A stretch of 64,000 nucleotides of DNA. Source: Rhodococcus_F sp040656415 (lineage in GTDB: Bacteria; Actinomycetota; Actinomycetes; Mycobacteriales; Mycobacteriaceae). The stretch spans positions 62,001-126,000 of the forward strand of contig NZ_JBFAMC010000003.1 in NCBI RefSeq assembly GCF_040656415.1, read 5' to 3'. Numbering within the stretch: position 1 is the first letter of the stretch; each line of letters starts with the position of its first letter. Shown in pieces: positions 52,516-61,622 of this stretch. The notes under the pieces are model-generated. The model saw only the letters and a list, made by a program, of their open reading frames with translations, searched no databases and was not told the origin of the DNA. The position numbers were made by a program, and so were the translations under genes.

Positions 52516-53997
52516 TCAGTACCGTCCGGTCAGCGCGCCCCAACCGCTCGACAGCCCTGCCGGGCTGCGTCGCTGCGGCACCCCCCACGGGTTGTCGTCG
52601 CGTAGCGCGGGAGGAAGGAACGACTGCGGCGCATTCTGATAGCAGACCCCGCGCAGAAATCGCCCGATGGCGGCTGTGCCGACCGCGGTCGCGTCGCGCG
52701 TCGTCGCCGGGTACGGACCGCCGTGTTGCATGGCCGCGGTGACGGAGACCCCGGTGGGCCACCCGCCGAAGAGCACGCGTCCGCTGGTGCGGGACAGAAC
52801 GTCGACGAGGACGCTCCAGGCTATCGGGTCTTCGTCCGGGCCGAGGTGCAGAGTCGCGGTCAGGTTGCCGGGAAACAGTCGCTCGGCGACCGAAGGGAGG
52901 ATGCCTGGATCGTCGCCGTACTCGACGATTACCGACAGCGGCCCGAAACTCTCGTCCAGTACCGTGTTCATCGCGGCCTCGACGCTGTTCAGTGAAAGGA
53001 CGGCCAATGTCGGTGTCGCCCACCCGAGGCCCTCCTCGTCCACCTCGACGCTGCCCTCGACGAGCACTTCTGTTCCGGGTGCGGCGAGCACCGTATCGCG
53101 GCGATCGCGGTAGCCGGCGGTGGTACCGGCGGTGAGCATGCGGTGTGCAGCGATGTCCTTTGCCGTGGTGAGCGTTTCGCGCAGCGGCTCGGCGTTCGGG
53201 ACGAGAAGGAATCCCGGCTTCGTGCACAATTGCCCGCAAGACCCGGTAACGCTCGCCACGAAACCTTTGGCGAGCCCCTCCGGATCATTCTTCAACGCAG
53301 TCGGCGAAACGAATACGGGGTTGACGCTCCCGAGTTCGCCGTAGAAGGGAATCGGTACCGGGCGGGCAGCCGCGATGTCCGCGAGCATCCGGCCTACCGA
53401 GGTCGAGCCGGTGAAACAAGCGCCGCGGATGCGCTCGTCCTTCAGCGCGGCGACGCCCTCGTCGCGGCCGAAGAGAACTCCGAACGTGCCGTCGGGCATC
53501 CCGGCTTTCCGCAGTGCGTCCTGCACGATCCGTCCGGTGGCTTCACTGAGCCGCGGGTGTCCCTCGTGTGCCTTCACGATCACGGGGTTGCCCCCGGCGA
53601 GTGCGGCGGCGGTGTCGCCGCCCGCAATCGAGAACGCCAGCGGGAAGTTCGATGCGGCGTAGTTCAGCACCGGTCCCACAGGAACATTGACCCGGCGGAC
53701 GTCGGGCCGGGGACCGACGGCGTACTCGGCATCGGGTTCGTCGATACGCGCATCGAGGTACGCGCCCTCGATCACAACCTCGGCGAACAATCGCAGCTGC
53801 TGCGTGGTCCGGTTCAGTTCGCCGCGCAACCGTGCCTCGGCCAGGCCGGTCTCCTGCTGTGCGAGAGCGATGACTTCGTCGCCCGCGGCGTCGAGCGCGT
53901 CGGCCACCGCGACGAGGGCGGAACCGCGTTCACGCGGTGCGGTGGCAGCGAAGAGTGGGAACGCGGAGGCCGCGTCTCGGATCGCATTGTCGGGCAT
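52516..53997 (-). CDS. 2-oxoglutarate semialdehyde dehydrogenase (NADP+ aldehyde dehydrogenase)
   Basis: 493-residue ALDH of the 2,5-dioxovalerate branch. The catalytic cysteine lies in TGSCGQLCTKPG, the general-base region reads YGELGSVNPVF, and the cofactor loop ACFTGSTSVGR. The start ATG has aggagg six bases upstream. In this cluster it would oxidise 2-oxoglutarate semialdehyde to 2-oxoglutarate, the last step of hydroxyproline breakdown. Confidence 0.88.
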   Translation of the reverse strand: MPDNAIRDAASAFPLFAATAPRERGSALVAVADALDAAGDEVIALAQQETGLAEARLRGELNRTTQQLRLFAEVVIEGAYLDARIDEPDAEYAVGPRPDVRRVNVPVGPVLNYAASNFPLAFSIAGGDTAAALAGGNPVIVKAHEGHPRLSEATGRIVQDALRKAGMPDGTFGVLFGRDEGVAALKDERIRGACFTGSTSVGRMLADIAAARPVPIPFYGELGSVNPVFVSPTALKNDPEGLAKGFVASVTGSCGQLCTKPGFLLVPNAEPLRETLTTAKDIAAHRMLTAGTTAGYRDRRDTVLAAPGTEVLVEGSVEVDEEGLGWATPTLAVLSLNSVEAAMNTVLDESFGPLSVIVEYGDDPGILPSVAERLFPGNLTATLHLGPDEDPIAWSVLVDVLSRTSGRVLFGGWPTGVSVTAAMQHGGPYPATTRDATAVGTAAIGRFLRGVCYQNAPQSFLPPALRDDNPWGVPQRRSPAGLSSGWGALTGRY

Positions 53998-54007
53998 GTC
54001 GTTCCTC

Positions 54008-55009
54008 CTAGAATTCGAACCCGGCGGGGAACGGGTCGTTGGGATCGAGCAGGTATTGAGCCGTGCCGGTAATCCAGGCGCGACCTGTGATCTCCGGTAG
54101 AACGGCGTCGTACTCACCGACTTGGGTGGTGTCGACAAGGCGACCGGTGAATTCCGAACCGATGAACGATTCGTTCACGAAATCCGTGTGCAGGGGCAGC
54201 TCACCGCGTGTGTACAGCTCGGCCATGCGTGCGCACGTCCCGGTACCGCAGGGGGATCGGTCGAACCAGCCCGGGTGGATGGCCATCGCATGACGCGAAC
54301 GGACGGCATTGGACCCGGGAGCGATGAACTCGACGTGGTGTACGTGGTCGACACCGGTGATGGTCGGGTGCGCCGGTGGCGCTGTCGTGTTGATCGTGTT
54401 CATGATGGACAGCCCGGCGGAGATGATGTCCTGCTGCCGGGCTCGGTCGAACGGCAATCCGACAGAGTCCAGGTCCACCATCGCGTAGAAGTTGCCGCCG
54501 AACGCGAGGGAGTAGGGGATCGAGCCGTAGCCGGGAACGTCCAGAGTCCGGTCGAGGCGCTCGGTGAAGCTCGGCACGTTCGCGAGTGTCACCCGCGCCG
54601 CGCGTCCGTTCTCGACCCGAACCTTCGCGACGACGAGTCCCGCCGGCGTGTCCAGCCGGACCGTCGTCACGGGTTCGGTGACTTCGACCATGCCCGTTTC
54701 CACCAGGACGGTGGCGACGCCGATCGTGCCATGGCCGCACATCGGCAGGCAGCCGCTCGCCTCGATGAAAACGATGCCGTGGTCGCAATCGCTCCGGGTG
54801 GGTGGTTGCAGAATGGCACCGGACATCGAGGCATGACCGCGTGGTTCGTTCATGAGCAGGCGCCTGATGTGGTCGAGGTGTTCGATGAAGTACAGGCGGC
54901 GCTCGTTCATCGTTTCCCCCGGTATCACGCCTACCCCGCCGGTAATGACACGAGTGGGCATGCCTTCGGTGTGGGAATCGACGGCGTGGAATATCCGTGA
55001 CGACCGCAT
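54008..55009 (-). CDS. 4-hydroxyproline 2-epimerase
   Basis: 333-residue member of the proline racemase family. Both catalytic cysteines are present: C91 in PMCGHGTIG and C254 in DRSPCGTGTCAR. The two-Cys form argues for an epimerase; the related dehydratases replace the first Cys with Ser or Thr. It would convert trans-4-hydroxy-L-proline to cis-4-hydroxy-D-proline. It ends 11 bases before the aldehyde dehydrogenase start and begins 28 bases after the deaminase gene. Confidence 0.9.
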   Translation of the reverse strand: MRSSRIFHAVDSHTEGMPTRVITGGVGVIPGETMNERRLYFIEHLDHIRRLLMNEPRGHASMSGAILQPPTRSDCDHGIVFIEASGCLPMCGHGTIGVATVLVETGMVEVTEPVTTVRLDTPAGLVVAKVRVENGRAARVTLANVPSFTERLDRTLDVPGYGSIPYSLAFGGNFYAMVDLDSVGLPFDRARQQDIISAGLSIMNTINTTAPPAHPTITGVDHVHHVEFIAPGSNAVRSRHAMAIHPGWFDRSPCGTGTCARMAELYTRGELPLHTDFVNESFIGSEFTGRLVDTTQVGEYDAVLPEITGRAWITGTAQYLLDPNDPFPAGFEF

Positions 55010-55036
55010 GACGCTCCTGCCTCCGGCAATCCGGTG

Positions 55037-55954
55037 TCAGCGCCGCGCGATGGCGGCGAGGGCACGTTCGGTGTCGGCCTTCACCTGATCTGCCTGGGCA
55101 TCGCTGAGCGGTCCGCGCGGGGGACGAGTGCGACCGCCGAAAGAGTTGCCGCAGATGTCCATCGACAGCTTGATCGCTTGCACGAACTCGGTGCGTGAAT
55201 CCCAGCGGAAGACGGCGACGAGTTGCTGATACAGCGCCTTCGCCTCCAGCCACTTCCCGCTGACGCACAGCTCGTACAACTCGACCGCTTCCTTGGGGAA
55301 GGCGTTGGGGTATCCGGCGAACCAACCGACCGCGCCGTTGACCATGAGCTCGAAGAGAACGTCGTCCGCACCGGCGATGATGTCGATATCGCAGAGTTCG
55401 GAGATCTCGTAGACACGGCGCACGTCACCGGAAAACTCCTTCAGAGCCACCACTTCGGGGATCTCGGCGATCTGTGCGACGAGTGCAGGCGTGATGTCGA
55501 CCTTGGTGTCGAAGGGGTTGTTGTAGGCCATGATCGGTATTCCGACCTCGGCAACCTTGCGGTAGTGCTCGACCACCTCGTTGTCGTTGGCGCGGTATAT
55601 GGTCGGCGGCAAAACCAGGACGCCGTCGGCACCGTCGTCGGCCGCGTGACGTGCCCAGGTCTGTGCCTGGTGCCAGCCGACTCCGTGGGCTCCGGCGACT
55701 ACGACGCCGCGCCCGTCGACCGCGTCGACCGCGACCTGCACGACCTTGCGGCGTTCGTCGTCGGTGAGCGAGGAATATTCTCCCAGTGAGCCGTTGGGGC
55801 CGACGCCGCGGCATCCATTGCTCATGAGGAAATCGACGTGTTCGCCGAATTTGTCGTAGTCGACGGTGAGACCGGCGGGAGCGGAAGCGTCCTCTTTGAA
55901 GGCCAGCGCGGTGGCGACGATGACGCCCCCGAGGTCGATGGTGGGTTCTGACAT
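55037..55954 (-). CDS. 1-pyrroline-4-hydroxy-2-carboxylate deaminase (DHDPS family)
   Basis: 305-residue class I aldolase fold. The Schiff-base lysine is K172 in VALKEFSGD and the tyrosine is Y144 in IMAYNNPF. The glycine-rich loop reads GVGPNGSLGEYSSLT. In this setting it should deaminate the product of D-hydroxyproline oxidation to 2-oxoglutarate semialdehyde. aaggag lies five bases before the ATG. Confidence 0.87.
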   Translation of the reverse strand: MSEPTIDLGGVIVATALAFKEDASAPAGLTVDYDKFGEHVDFLMSNGCRGVGPNGSLGEYSSLTDDERRKVVQVAVDAVDGRGVVVAGAHGVGWHQAQTWARHAADDGADGVLVLPPTIYRANDNEVVEHYRKVAEVGIPIMAYNNPFDTKVDITPALVAQIAEIPEVVALKEFSGDVRRVYEISELCDIDIIAGADDVLFELMVNGAVGWFAGYPNAFPKEAVELYELCVSGKWLEAKALYQQLVAVFRWDSRTEFVQAIKLSMDICGNSFGGRTRPPRGPLSDAQADQVKADTERALAAIARR

Positions 55955-56014
55955 GGGTGCTCCTTCGGATTGGGTTCGGCTATCGGATTGTTCGGAATTG
56001 ACTCGGTTCAGGAC

Positions 56015-57433
56015 TCAGCTGGGTGACCGGGGCGCACGTGCGAGGTCGGCGATGCGTATCGGCGTCGCGATGGGTCGCCGATCGGTGGTGGCGCCGTCGG
56101 CGAACCCGTCACACCCGCGTGTGGCGAGGAGGATCTGCTCCACACTGCGCCCGCAGATTCGACCCTGACACAAGCCGAGACCGGCGCGCGTGTTGAGCTT
56201 GAGTGGTCGCAGGCCAGCCGAGTTGGTTGCCGCAGCGACCCGTGTCAGCGTGCCGGCGTCGACGTCCTCGCATCTGCAGACCACAGTGTCGTCGTGCAGC
56301 CAGTCGGGCCAGCCGTCGCCGATCACATGAGCTCTGGCGATGCGCTCGGCGAATTGTTCGGCGCGGGCGCGAGATCGGATGGCGCGCGTGATGTCGCGGT
56401 CATCGAGCGAGCCGCCCGCTGCCACCCAGCCGGCGATCTCACCTTGGGCGAGAGCCAGATCGACACCGCCTATCGTGGTGAGTTCACCGACCGCGAAGAC
56501 GCGGTCGGCACTCGTGCGCTGGCTGGCATCGACGTGCACGAAGCGCCGCTCGGTGATCCGGCAGCCGGCAGCGATCGGGAGCTCGAGTCGCGGAACGAAT
56601 CCATGACCGAAACAGACTGCATCACAATCGATTCTGCGCTCAGTCCCGGCGACGGCTCGCCAGTGCTCGTCGAGGGCCGCCACAGTAACTGCCTCCACCC
56701 GGTCGGTGCCGTGGACCGCGACGACTCCGTGACCGGTCCGGTACGGAACACGACCTCGAATGTGATGAGCGGCGTACTCGGCCAGTTCACCGATCTTGCG
56801 TGCGGCGCCGACCAGCTCCCACGGCCGGGCCAGCCAGTGCCGAGCGAGGGCACGCGACCGGGACGCTTCGTAGACCCCGACGACGCGGGCACCCGCCTGA
56901 CCGAGGGAGGCGGTCACCGGAAGCAGGAACGGCCCGGATCCGGCGACCACGACGCGCCCACCGATCGAGACGCGCTCGCCTTTGGCCATCGCTTGGGCGG
57001 CGCCCGCGGTGAAGACGCCGGGGAGCGTCCATCCAGGCACCGGAAGGGCGCGGTCGTGTGCACCGGTGGCGAGGATCAACTGCTCGGGGACCAGGGCCTC
57101 GGTCTGCCGTCCGAAACCATCGGCCTCACCTTGCGCGAGGTTCACGCGTAGCCGGTTGTCAGCGGTGCGCTCGATCGCCCAGACCTCGGTCTGCATGCTG
57201 ACGACGATGCCGGGATCCTCGCAGACCGCGTCGTGGAGCGTCCGGAAGGTGTCCCACCCGTGATGGAGGATGCCCTCCCGTGCGGACGGCCGTGAGGAGG
57301 GTAGGTGTCGCCAGTACTGGCCGCCGAGACCCTCTGCGGCGTCGATGATCCGCACGGTCGCAGCCCGTCGCCTCGCAGCCACCGCAGCAGCGAGACCCGC
57401 CGGACCGGCGCCGACGATCAGGATGTCTGCCAC
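56015..57433 (-). CDS. D-hydroxyproline dehydrogenase, FAD/NAD(P)-binding subunit
   Basis: 472 residues, HcnB-like. The N-terminal dinucleotide fold is ILIVGAGPAGLAAAVAA and the second is VVVAGSGPFLLPV. A BFD-like [2Fe-2S] segment near the C-terminus has VVCRCEDVD and GLCQGRICG. GTG at 57433 overlaps the small ferredoxin-type gene by 16 bases. It forms the large accessory subunit of a three-part dehydrogenase with the next two genes. Confidence 0.85.
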   Translation of the reverse strand: MADILIVGAGPAGLAAAVAARRRAATVRIIDAAEGLGGQYWRHLPSSRPSAREGILHHGWDTFRTLHDAVCEDPGIVVSMQTEVWAIERTADNRLRVNLAQGEADGFGRQTEALVPEQLILATGAHDRALPVPGWTLPGVFTAGAAQAMAKGERVSIGGRVVVAGSGPFLLPVTASLGQAGARVVGVYEASRSRALARHWLARPWELVGAARKIGELAEYAAHHIRGRVPYRTGHGVVAVHGTDRVEAVTVAALDEHWRAVAGTERRIDCDAVCFGHGFVPRLELPIAAGCRITERRFVHVDASQRTSADRVFAVGELTTIGGVDLALAQGEIAGWVAAGGSLDDRDITRAIRSRARAEQFAERIARAHVIGDGWPDWLHDDTVVCRCEDVDAGTLTRVAAATNSAGLRPLKLNTRAGLGLCQGRICGRSVEQILLATRGCDGFADGATTDRRPIATPIRIADLARAPRSPS

Positions 57434-57768
57434 CGTGCATCCACCTCCTCGATCGGCCGCGGGAGCAGGTCGTGCTGGCGTTCGACGCGCTCGCCGCCGT
57501 GAACCCTTCGCCGGCACGCGCGAACATCGCGGTGACCGTCTACGGTCACGACGCAGTCGAAGCACACACCGATCCCGCAGAACAGGCCCCTGGCCTCACC
57601 GCGACTCGACGTCGTGCGCCATTCGAGCACGTTGTTGGCCAGCAGCACTCCCGCAATCGATTGTCCGCGGACCCCGTCGTAGTCGGCGCCTTCGAATGAA
57701 ATCGTCACGCTGTCCGTGGGAGCGGGACGAATCGGATCCCGATCCGGGTCCACTGCGCGGGGAGTCAT
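57418..57768 (-). CDS. D-hydroxyproline dehydrogenase, [2Fe-2S] subunit
   Basis: 116-residue HcnA-like ferredoxin domain. Four cysteines, C64, C69, C72 and C85 (FCGIGVCFDC ... RAC), have the plant-type spacing. Its ATG overlaps the stop of the catalytic subunit gene by four bases. Confidence 0.87.
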   Translation of the reverse strand: MTPRAVDPDRDPIRPAPTDSVTISFEGADYDGVRGQSIAGVLLANNVLEWRTTSSRGEARGLFCGIGVCFDCVVTVDGHRDVRACRRRVHGGERVERQHDLLPRPIEEVDARWQTS

Positions 57769-58946
57769 CGAGCCATCTCCTGTAGGTGCGGCGCGAGAGT
57801 GGGGCGATCGACGGCGAACGGTGCGGCGTCGACGGGCGGAACCTCACCGAGGATCTGTGCCAGAAGAATGTCGGCCGACGCGACGGATAGGCCGACGCCG
57901 GCTCCCTCGTGACCGGTCACGTGGTAGAGACCCGGTACACGGGGGTCCTCTCCGATGACCGGGAGGTGATCGGGCATGTAGGGCCGAAAGCCGCCGTAGG
58001 TGCGCAGGATCTGCATGTCGGCGAGAAAGGGGAACAGACGCATCGATTTTGCGGCGATCTCACGCACCACGTCGAGGTCGAGACGGTCGTCGAACCCTAT
58101 CCGTTGCCTGGACGAACCGATCAGAACGTTTCCAGCGGAGGTGGATTCGATTACGGTCGACGTCTGAAGGTCGGCATCGCTCGACTGGGTGGCACCGACG
58201 TAGTCGGCGTCGTAGACCTTGCGGAAGATCCTGTGTGGCATCCGGGTGGTGACGAGCACCATTCCACGACGAGGCAGGACCGGAAGCGGCACTCCCAACC
58301 TGGAGACGACTGCACCGGCCCAGGGGCCGGCGGTGTTGACGACGATATCCGCATCGTGACGTCCGTTCGTGGTCGATACGCTGCCGATCCGGCCGTCGAC
58401 GTCGCGCATCCCACCCACCACCTCCACCCCGGTCAGGATCTCGGTTCCGGCACGTCGTGCGGAGGCGAGCAGGGCCTCCGCGGCTGCGGCAGGCTGAACC
58501 TGCGCATCTTGCGGGTAGTGCACGGCGGCCGTGATGTCCCGGGTGAGAAACGGCTCGAGGTCCCCGGCGTCATCGACGGGCACTTCTCGCGCGTCGACCC
58601 CGGCCGCGCGCTGGGTCTGCGAGAAGGACTTCAGTGCCCCGGCCCCGACTTGGGTGGTCGCTACTACGAGGCCGCCTTTCCTCTCGTATTCGATGGAGGG
58701 GAAGCCCGGCCCCAACTCGTCTCGCAATTCATCACGCAGGGCGCACCACCGATCGGCGGCGTGCAGGGCGAGGGCGAGTTCGGGGCCGGGCTCCTTGTCC
58801 GAGACGAGAAGGTTTCCTTCACACATCGCCGAAGTGCCACCGACGGCCGCTCCTCGCTCGAGGACGACAACTTCGAAGCCTGCTCGCGCGAGAGCGCGTG
58901 CACATGCGGCACCGGTGATGCCGGCCCCGATGATGACAGCTCGCAC
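57765..58946 (-). CDS. D-hydroxyproline dehydrogenase, catalytic FAD subunit
   Basis: 393-residue DAO-family (HcnC-like) flavoprotein. The N-terminal FAD fold is RAVIIGAGITGAACARALA; the C-terminal region GFRPYMPDHLPVIGEDP and HVTGHEGAGVGLS is typical. GTG at 58946 fits the aggagg site better than GTG at 58952. First gene of the operon. It should oxidise cis-4-hydroxy-D-proline to 1-pyrroline-4-hydroxy-2-carboxylate, with the two other subunits carrying electrons. Confidence 0.87.
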   Translation of the reverse strand: MRAVIIGAGITGAACARALARAGFEVVVLERGAAVGGTSAMCEGNLLVSDKEPGPELALALHAADRWCALRDELRDELGPGFPSIEYERKGGLVVATTQVGAGALKSFSQTQRAAGVDAREVPVDDAGDLEPFLTRDITAAVHYPQDAQVQPAAAAEALLASARRAGTEILTGVEVVGGMRDVDGRIGSVSTTNGRHDADIVVNTAGPWAGAVVSRLGVPLPVLPRRGMVLVTTRMPHRIFRKVYDADYVGATQSSDADLQTSTVIESTSAGNVLIGSSRQRIGFDDRLDLDVVREIAAKSMRLFPFLADMQILRTYGGFRPYMPDHLPVIGEDPRVPGLYHVTGHEGAGVGLSVASADILLAQILGEVPPVDAAPFAVDRPTLAPHLQEMAR

Positions 58947-58959
58947 GGCCACCTCCTCG

Positions 58960-58984
58960 CTAGTAATATATCACACATTACTAG
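58960..58984. promoter_or_regulatory. Operator upstream of the dehydrogenase operon (site A)
   Basis: CTAGTAAT and ATTACTAG form a perfect 8-bp inverted repeat with a nine-base spacer. On the minus strand it contains GTGTGATATATTAC (58963-58976), nearly identical to two other sites in this cluster. It lies 14 bases upstream of the GTG, so it probably overlaps the promoter. Confidence 0.75.
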
Positions 58985-59038
58985 TACGGCTGGGTCGGGA
59001 TTCTCTAGAGTGCATGCGATTTCAGCAGGTCAGACGGG

Positions 59039-59722
59039 CTATGCCTGGCTATCCGGTGTCTCTTCCGTGCCGCTCCACCACCCGAGCACGTGCCCCAGAT
59101 GCCGTTCCATGAGGGCCGCGGCTGCCGGTCCGTCGCCATCCTCGAGTAGGTCGAGCAGCTCCGCGTGTTCCTCGATGGATGCGGACAGTTGCTCGGGGGT
59201 GATCTTGGAAGCGATGCCGACCGTTCGGGTCCGGTCCCGCAACATACCCACTACGTCGACCACCACTGGATTGCCGAGGAGCCCGAGCAGTCCTAGGTGG
59301 AATTCGCGGTCCGAGCGGACATAGGTTGCGAAGTCCCGTTTGCGGGCCGAGTCACGAATTGCCTTGACCAGTGCCTCGAAACGAGGCCGGTGACTCGCAG
59401 TGAACACGGCCGCGAGCTCGATCATGGGCGGACACTCCAACAGCGTACGAGCCTGCACGAGGTGGCGGAGCTCGTCGCGGCCGACTTCGCGCACCCGAAA
59501 GCCCTTGTTCCGGACCGGAACCACGAAGCCGCGACGCGCGAGCTCGAGCATCGCCTCGCGCACCGGCGTCGCCGAAACTTCATACTGTTGCGCCAGCACG
59601 GGAACGGTGAGCAACTCCTGCGGCATGATCTGTCCGGCGATGATCGCGGCGGCGAGTGAGTCCTCGATCTGCTCGCGCAGGCTCTGCCCCGGCTCGATCC
59701 GGCTCGTAATCCAGCTTGTCAC
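59039..59722 (-). CDS. GntR-family regulator (FCD type) of the hydroxyproline cluster
   Basis: 227 residues. The winged helix reads LTVPVLAQQYEVSATPVREA, with the wing F-V-V-P-V-R-N-K-G-F. The FCD domain holds likely metal ligands in SDREFHLGLLG and EEHAELLD. GTG at 59722 is chosen because gggagg lies four bases upstream; ATG at 59734 has no ribosome site. It sits between the symporter and dehydrogenase genes and is the likely binder of the shared 14-bp motif. Confidence 0.87.
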   Translation of the reverse strand: MTSWITSRIEPGQSLREQIEDSLAAAIIAGQIMPQELLTVPVLAQQYEVSATPVREAMLELARRGFVVPVRNKGFRVREVGRDELRHLVQARTLLECPPMIELAAVFTASHRPRFEALVKAIRDSARKRDFATYVRSDREFHLGLLGLLGNPVVVDVVGMLRDRTRTVGIASKITPEQLSASIEEHAELLDLLEDGDGPAAAALMERHLGHVLGWWSGTEETPDSQA

Positions 59723-59743
59723 ACTGCCTCCCATCGGATCGAT

Positions 59744-59757
59744 GTGTGACACCTTAC
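59744..59757. promoter_or_regulatory. Operator upstream of the GntR gene (site B)
   Basis: GTGTGACACCTTAC, 12 of 14 identical to site C and 11 of 14 to site A. It is 22 bases upstream of the regulator start and lies just past the stop of the symporter gene's neighbour region, so it suggests autoregulation. Confidence 0.6.
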
Positions 59758-59787
59758 TCGTCCCGGCGGCTGCGCCATCGGTGCGTG

Positions 59788-61275
59788 CTATCCATCCAGA
59801 GACTTCGGGTGGATAGCGTTCTCGTCGGACACCTTGCCCCGATCGGCCGTTTCGACGCGACTCCCGGTGACCCAGAAGTCGGCGCCGGAGATGCCCAGGC
59901 GCGTAGGTTCGAACGTCGGATCGAGTCCTTGCTTGCGTTGCGCGTCGTAGTCGCGCATGACCTTCCACACCACCGGAGCCAGCAGCAGGATGGCGATCAT
60001 GTTGAGCCAGCCGAGGGATCCGTAGCCGATGTCCCCGACCGCCCAGATGACATCGGCGGATTCAATGCATCCGTAGAACGTGATCGCCAGCATTCCGATC
60101 TTCAGGACCAGCTTCTGCGCGCCGTGGTCCTTCTTGAAGAGATAGGTCAGGTTGGTGTTCGCGATGTAGTAGAACGCCACCAGGGTGGTGAAGGCGAAGA
60201 AGAAGAGTGCGATGGCGATGAATCCGGGACCGTAGCCGGCGGTGATGGAGTCGACCGCGGCCTGTACGTAGGCCGGGCCTGCCTCGAGGTCGTTGTTCGA
60301 CAACAGGATCTCCCCGCCCGGCGCCACGACGTTGTACGAACCGGTGATCAGGATCATGATGCCGGTCGCGTTGCAGACGACGACGGTGTCGATGAACACC
60401 GAGAACGACTGAACAAAGCCCTGTTTGGCTGGATGGGTCACCGAAGCGGCCGCAGCCCCGAACGTGCCCTCACCGACGCCCGCCACGTTGGAGAACACAG
60501 CGCGCCGAACACCCCAGGCCAATGCGGCACCAGCGATACCGCCGAAGATTTGATGAGCACCGAAGGCGCTGCTCAGGATCAGTTCGATGGTCGGCAGTAC
60601 AAGCTCCGCGTTGAGCACGATGATGATTACCGATGCCAGGACGTAGCCGAGTGCCATGAAGGGAATCGCGACCTCCGCGGTGCGCACGATACGGCGGGTT
60701 CCACCGATGATCACGAACGCGAACAGTGCGGTCACCACCACCCCGGTCATCCAGACGGGAACCTCGAACGCACCCTCGAACGCTGACGCGATGTTGTTCG
60801 ACTGCACACCGGGGAAGACGAAGCCGTAGCCCACCAGAGTTATCGTCGCGACGATCACTGCCAGCCACTTCAGCTTGAGGCCGTGCTCGATGTAGAACGG
60901 GATTCCGCCACGCTGTTCGTCGTCGATCTTGCGCTTGTACACCTGTGCCAGAACGGATTCGGCGAAGGCACTCGCGGACCCGACCAAGCCCACGACGATC
61001 ATCCAGAAGAGCGCACCCGGCCCGCCCGCCGCGAGGGCGGTTCCGACGCCGGCCAGGTTGCCGACGCCGACTCGGCTCGACAGCGTCAAGAGTAGGGCCT
61101 GCGCCGGAGCGATACCTGCTGCGTCGGACTTCTTCTCGCGCATCACACGGAACATGTCCGGGATACGCCGAAACTGGACGCCCGCGGTCAGGGCGGTGAA
61201 GAACAGCCCTACGCCCAGAGCCAAATAGGCCATGGGGTTCCAGATGAGGTCGTTGATCGCCGTGAGAATTTCCAT
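59788..61275 (-). CDS. AGCS-family amino acid:cation symporter
   Basis: 495-residue alanine/glycine:Na+ (or H+) symporter with about ten or eleven helices. Diagnostic regions are SSRVGVGNLAGVGTALAAGGPGA, AFAESVLAQVYK, and GIPFYIEHGL. aaggaag lies six bases before the ATG. Because it shares an operator motif with the hydroxyproline genes, hydroxyproline (or proline) uptake is the likely role, although the family is best known for alanine and glycine. Confidence 0.88.
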   Translation of the reverse strand: MEILTAINDLIWNPMAYLALGVGLFFTALTAGVQFRRIPDMFRVMREKKSDAAGIAPAQALLLTLSSRVGVGNLAGVGTALAAGGPGALFWMIVVGLVGSASAFAESVLAQVYKRKIDDEQRGGIPFYIEHGLKLKWLAVIVATITLVGYGFVFPGVQSNNIASAFEGAFEVPVWMTGVVVTALFAFVIIGGTRRIVRTAEVAIPFMALGYVLASVIIIVLNAELVLPTIELILSSAFGAHQIFGGIAGAALAWGVRRAVFSNVAGVGEGTFGAAAASVTHPAKQGFVQSFSVFIDTVVVCNATGIMILITGSYNVVAPGGEILLSNNDLEAGPAYVQAAVDSITAGYGPGFIAIALFFFAFTTLVAFYYIANTNLTYLFKKDHGAQKLVLKIGMLAITFYGCIESADVIWAVGDIGYGSLGWLNMIAILLLAPVVWKVMRDYDAQRKQGLDPTFEPTRLGISGADFWVTGSRVETADRGKVSDENAIHPKSLDG

Positions 61276-61622
61276 GTAGAACTTCCTTCTTCGGCGGTGT
61301 CCGTCGACGGGACCGTTGTCACCGTGCGCGAGCCTCGAGGGAGTCCAGGACGCCGTATGTACCGTGTGACATATTACATATCGCTTGTGAACGGCAGAGA
61401 TGACGAAATCCGCTGGGCTGATTCGTCCCAGGACGTACCGGTAGGTTCGAGAGTGCGGACTAAGACAAACTTCTCGCTGTTCTCGTCGAGGGCAGCAGGT
61501 GGGTGCACAGCCGCCTCGGTAGCGTCGATATTCGAGTCGGAACGCGTGCGTCAGAAACCTCCCACAACCTGTCGGTGTCTCGAGTCACACTGGGTCGATA
61601 TGCCAACGGAGGAGAACTATTG
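61276..61622. other. Divergent gap between symporter and ABC exporter
   Basis: 347 bases. It holds the symporter promoter with site C and, near the end, the ggaggag ribosome site of the exporter gene. A 108-codon open frame crosses it but lacks family features and ribosome site, so I do not call it. Confidence 0.5.
61364..61377. promoter_or_regulatory. Operator upstream of the AGCS symporter (site C)
   Basis: GTGTGACATATTAC, 13 of 14 identical to the minus-strand motif of site A. It lies 89 bases upstream of the symporter ATG. Confidence 0.7.
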
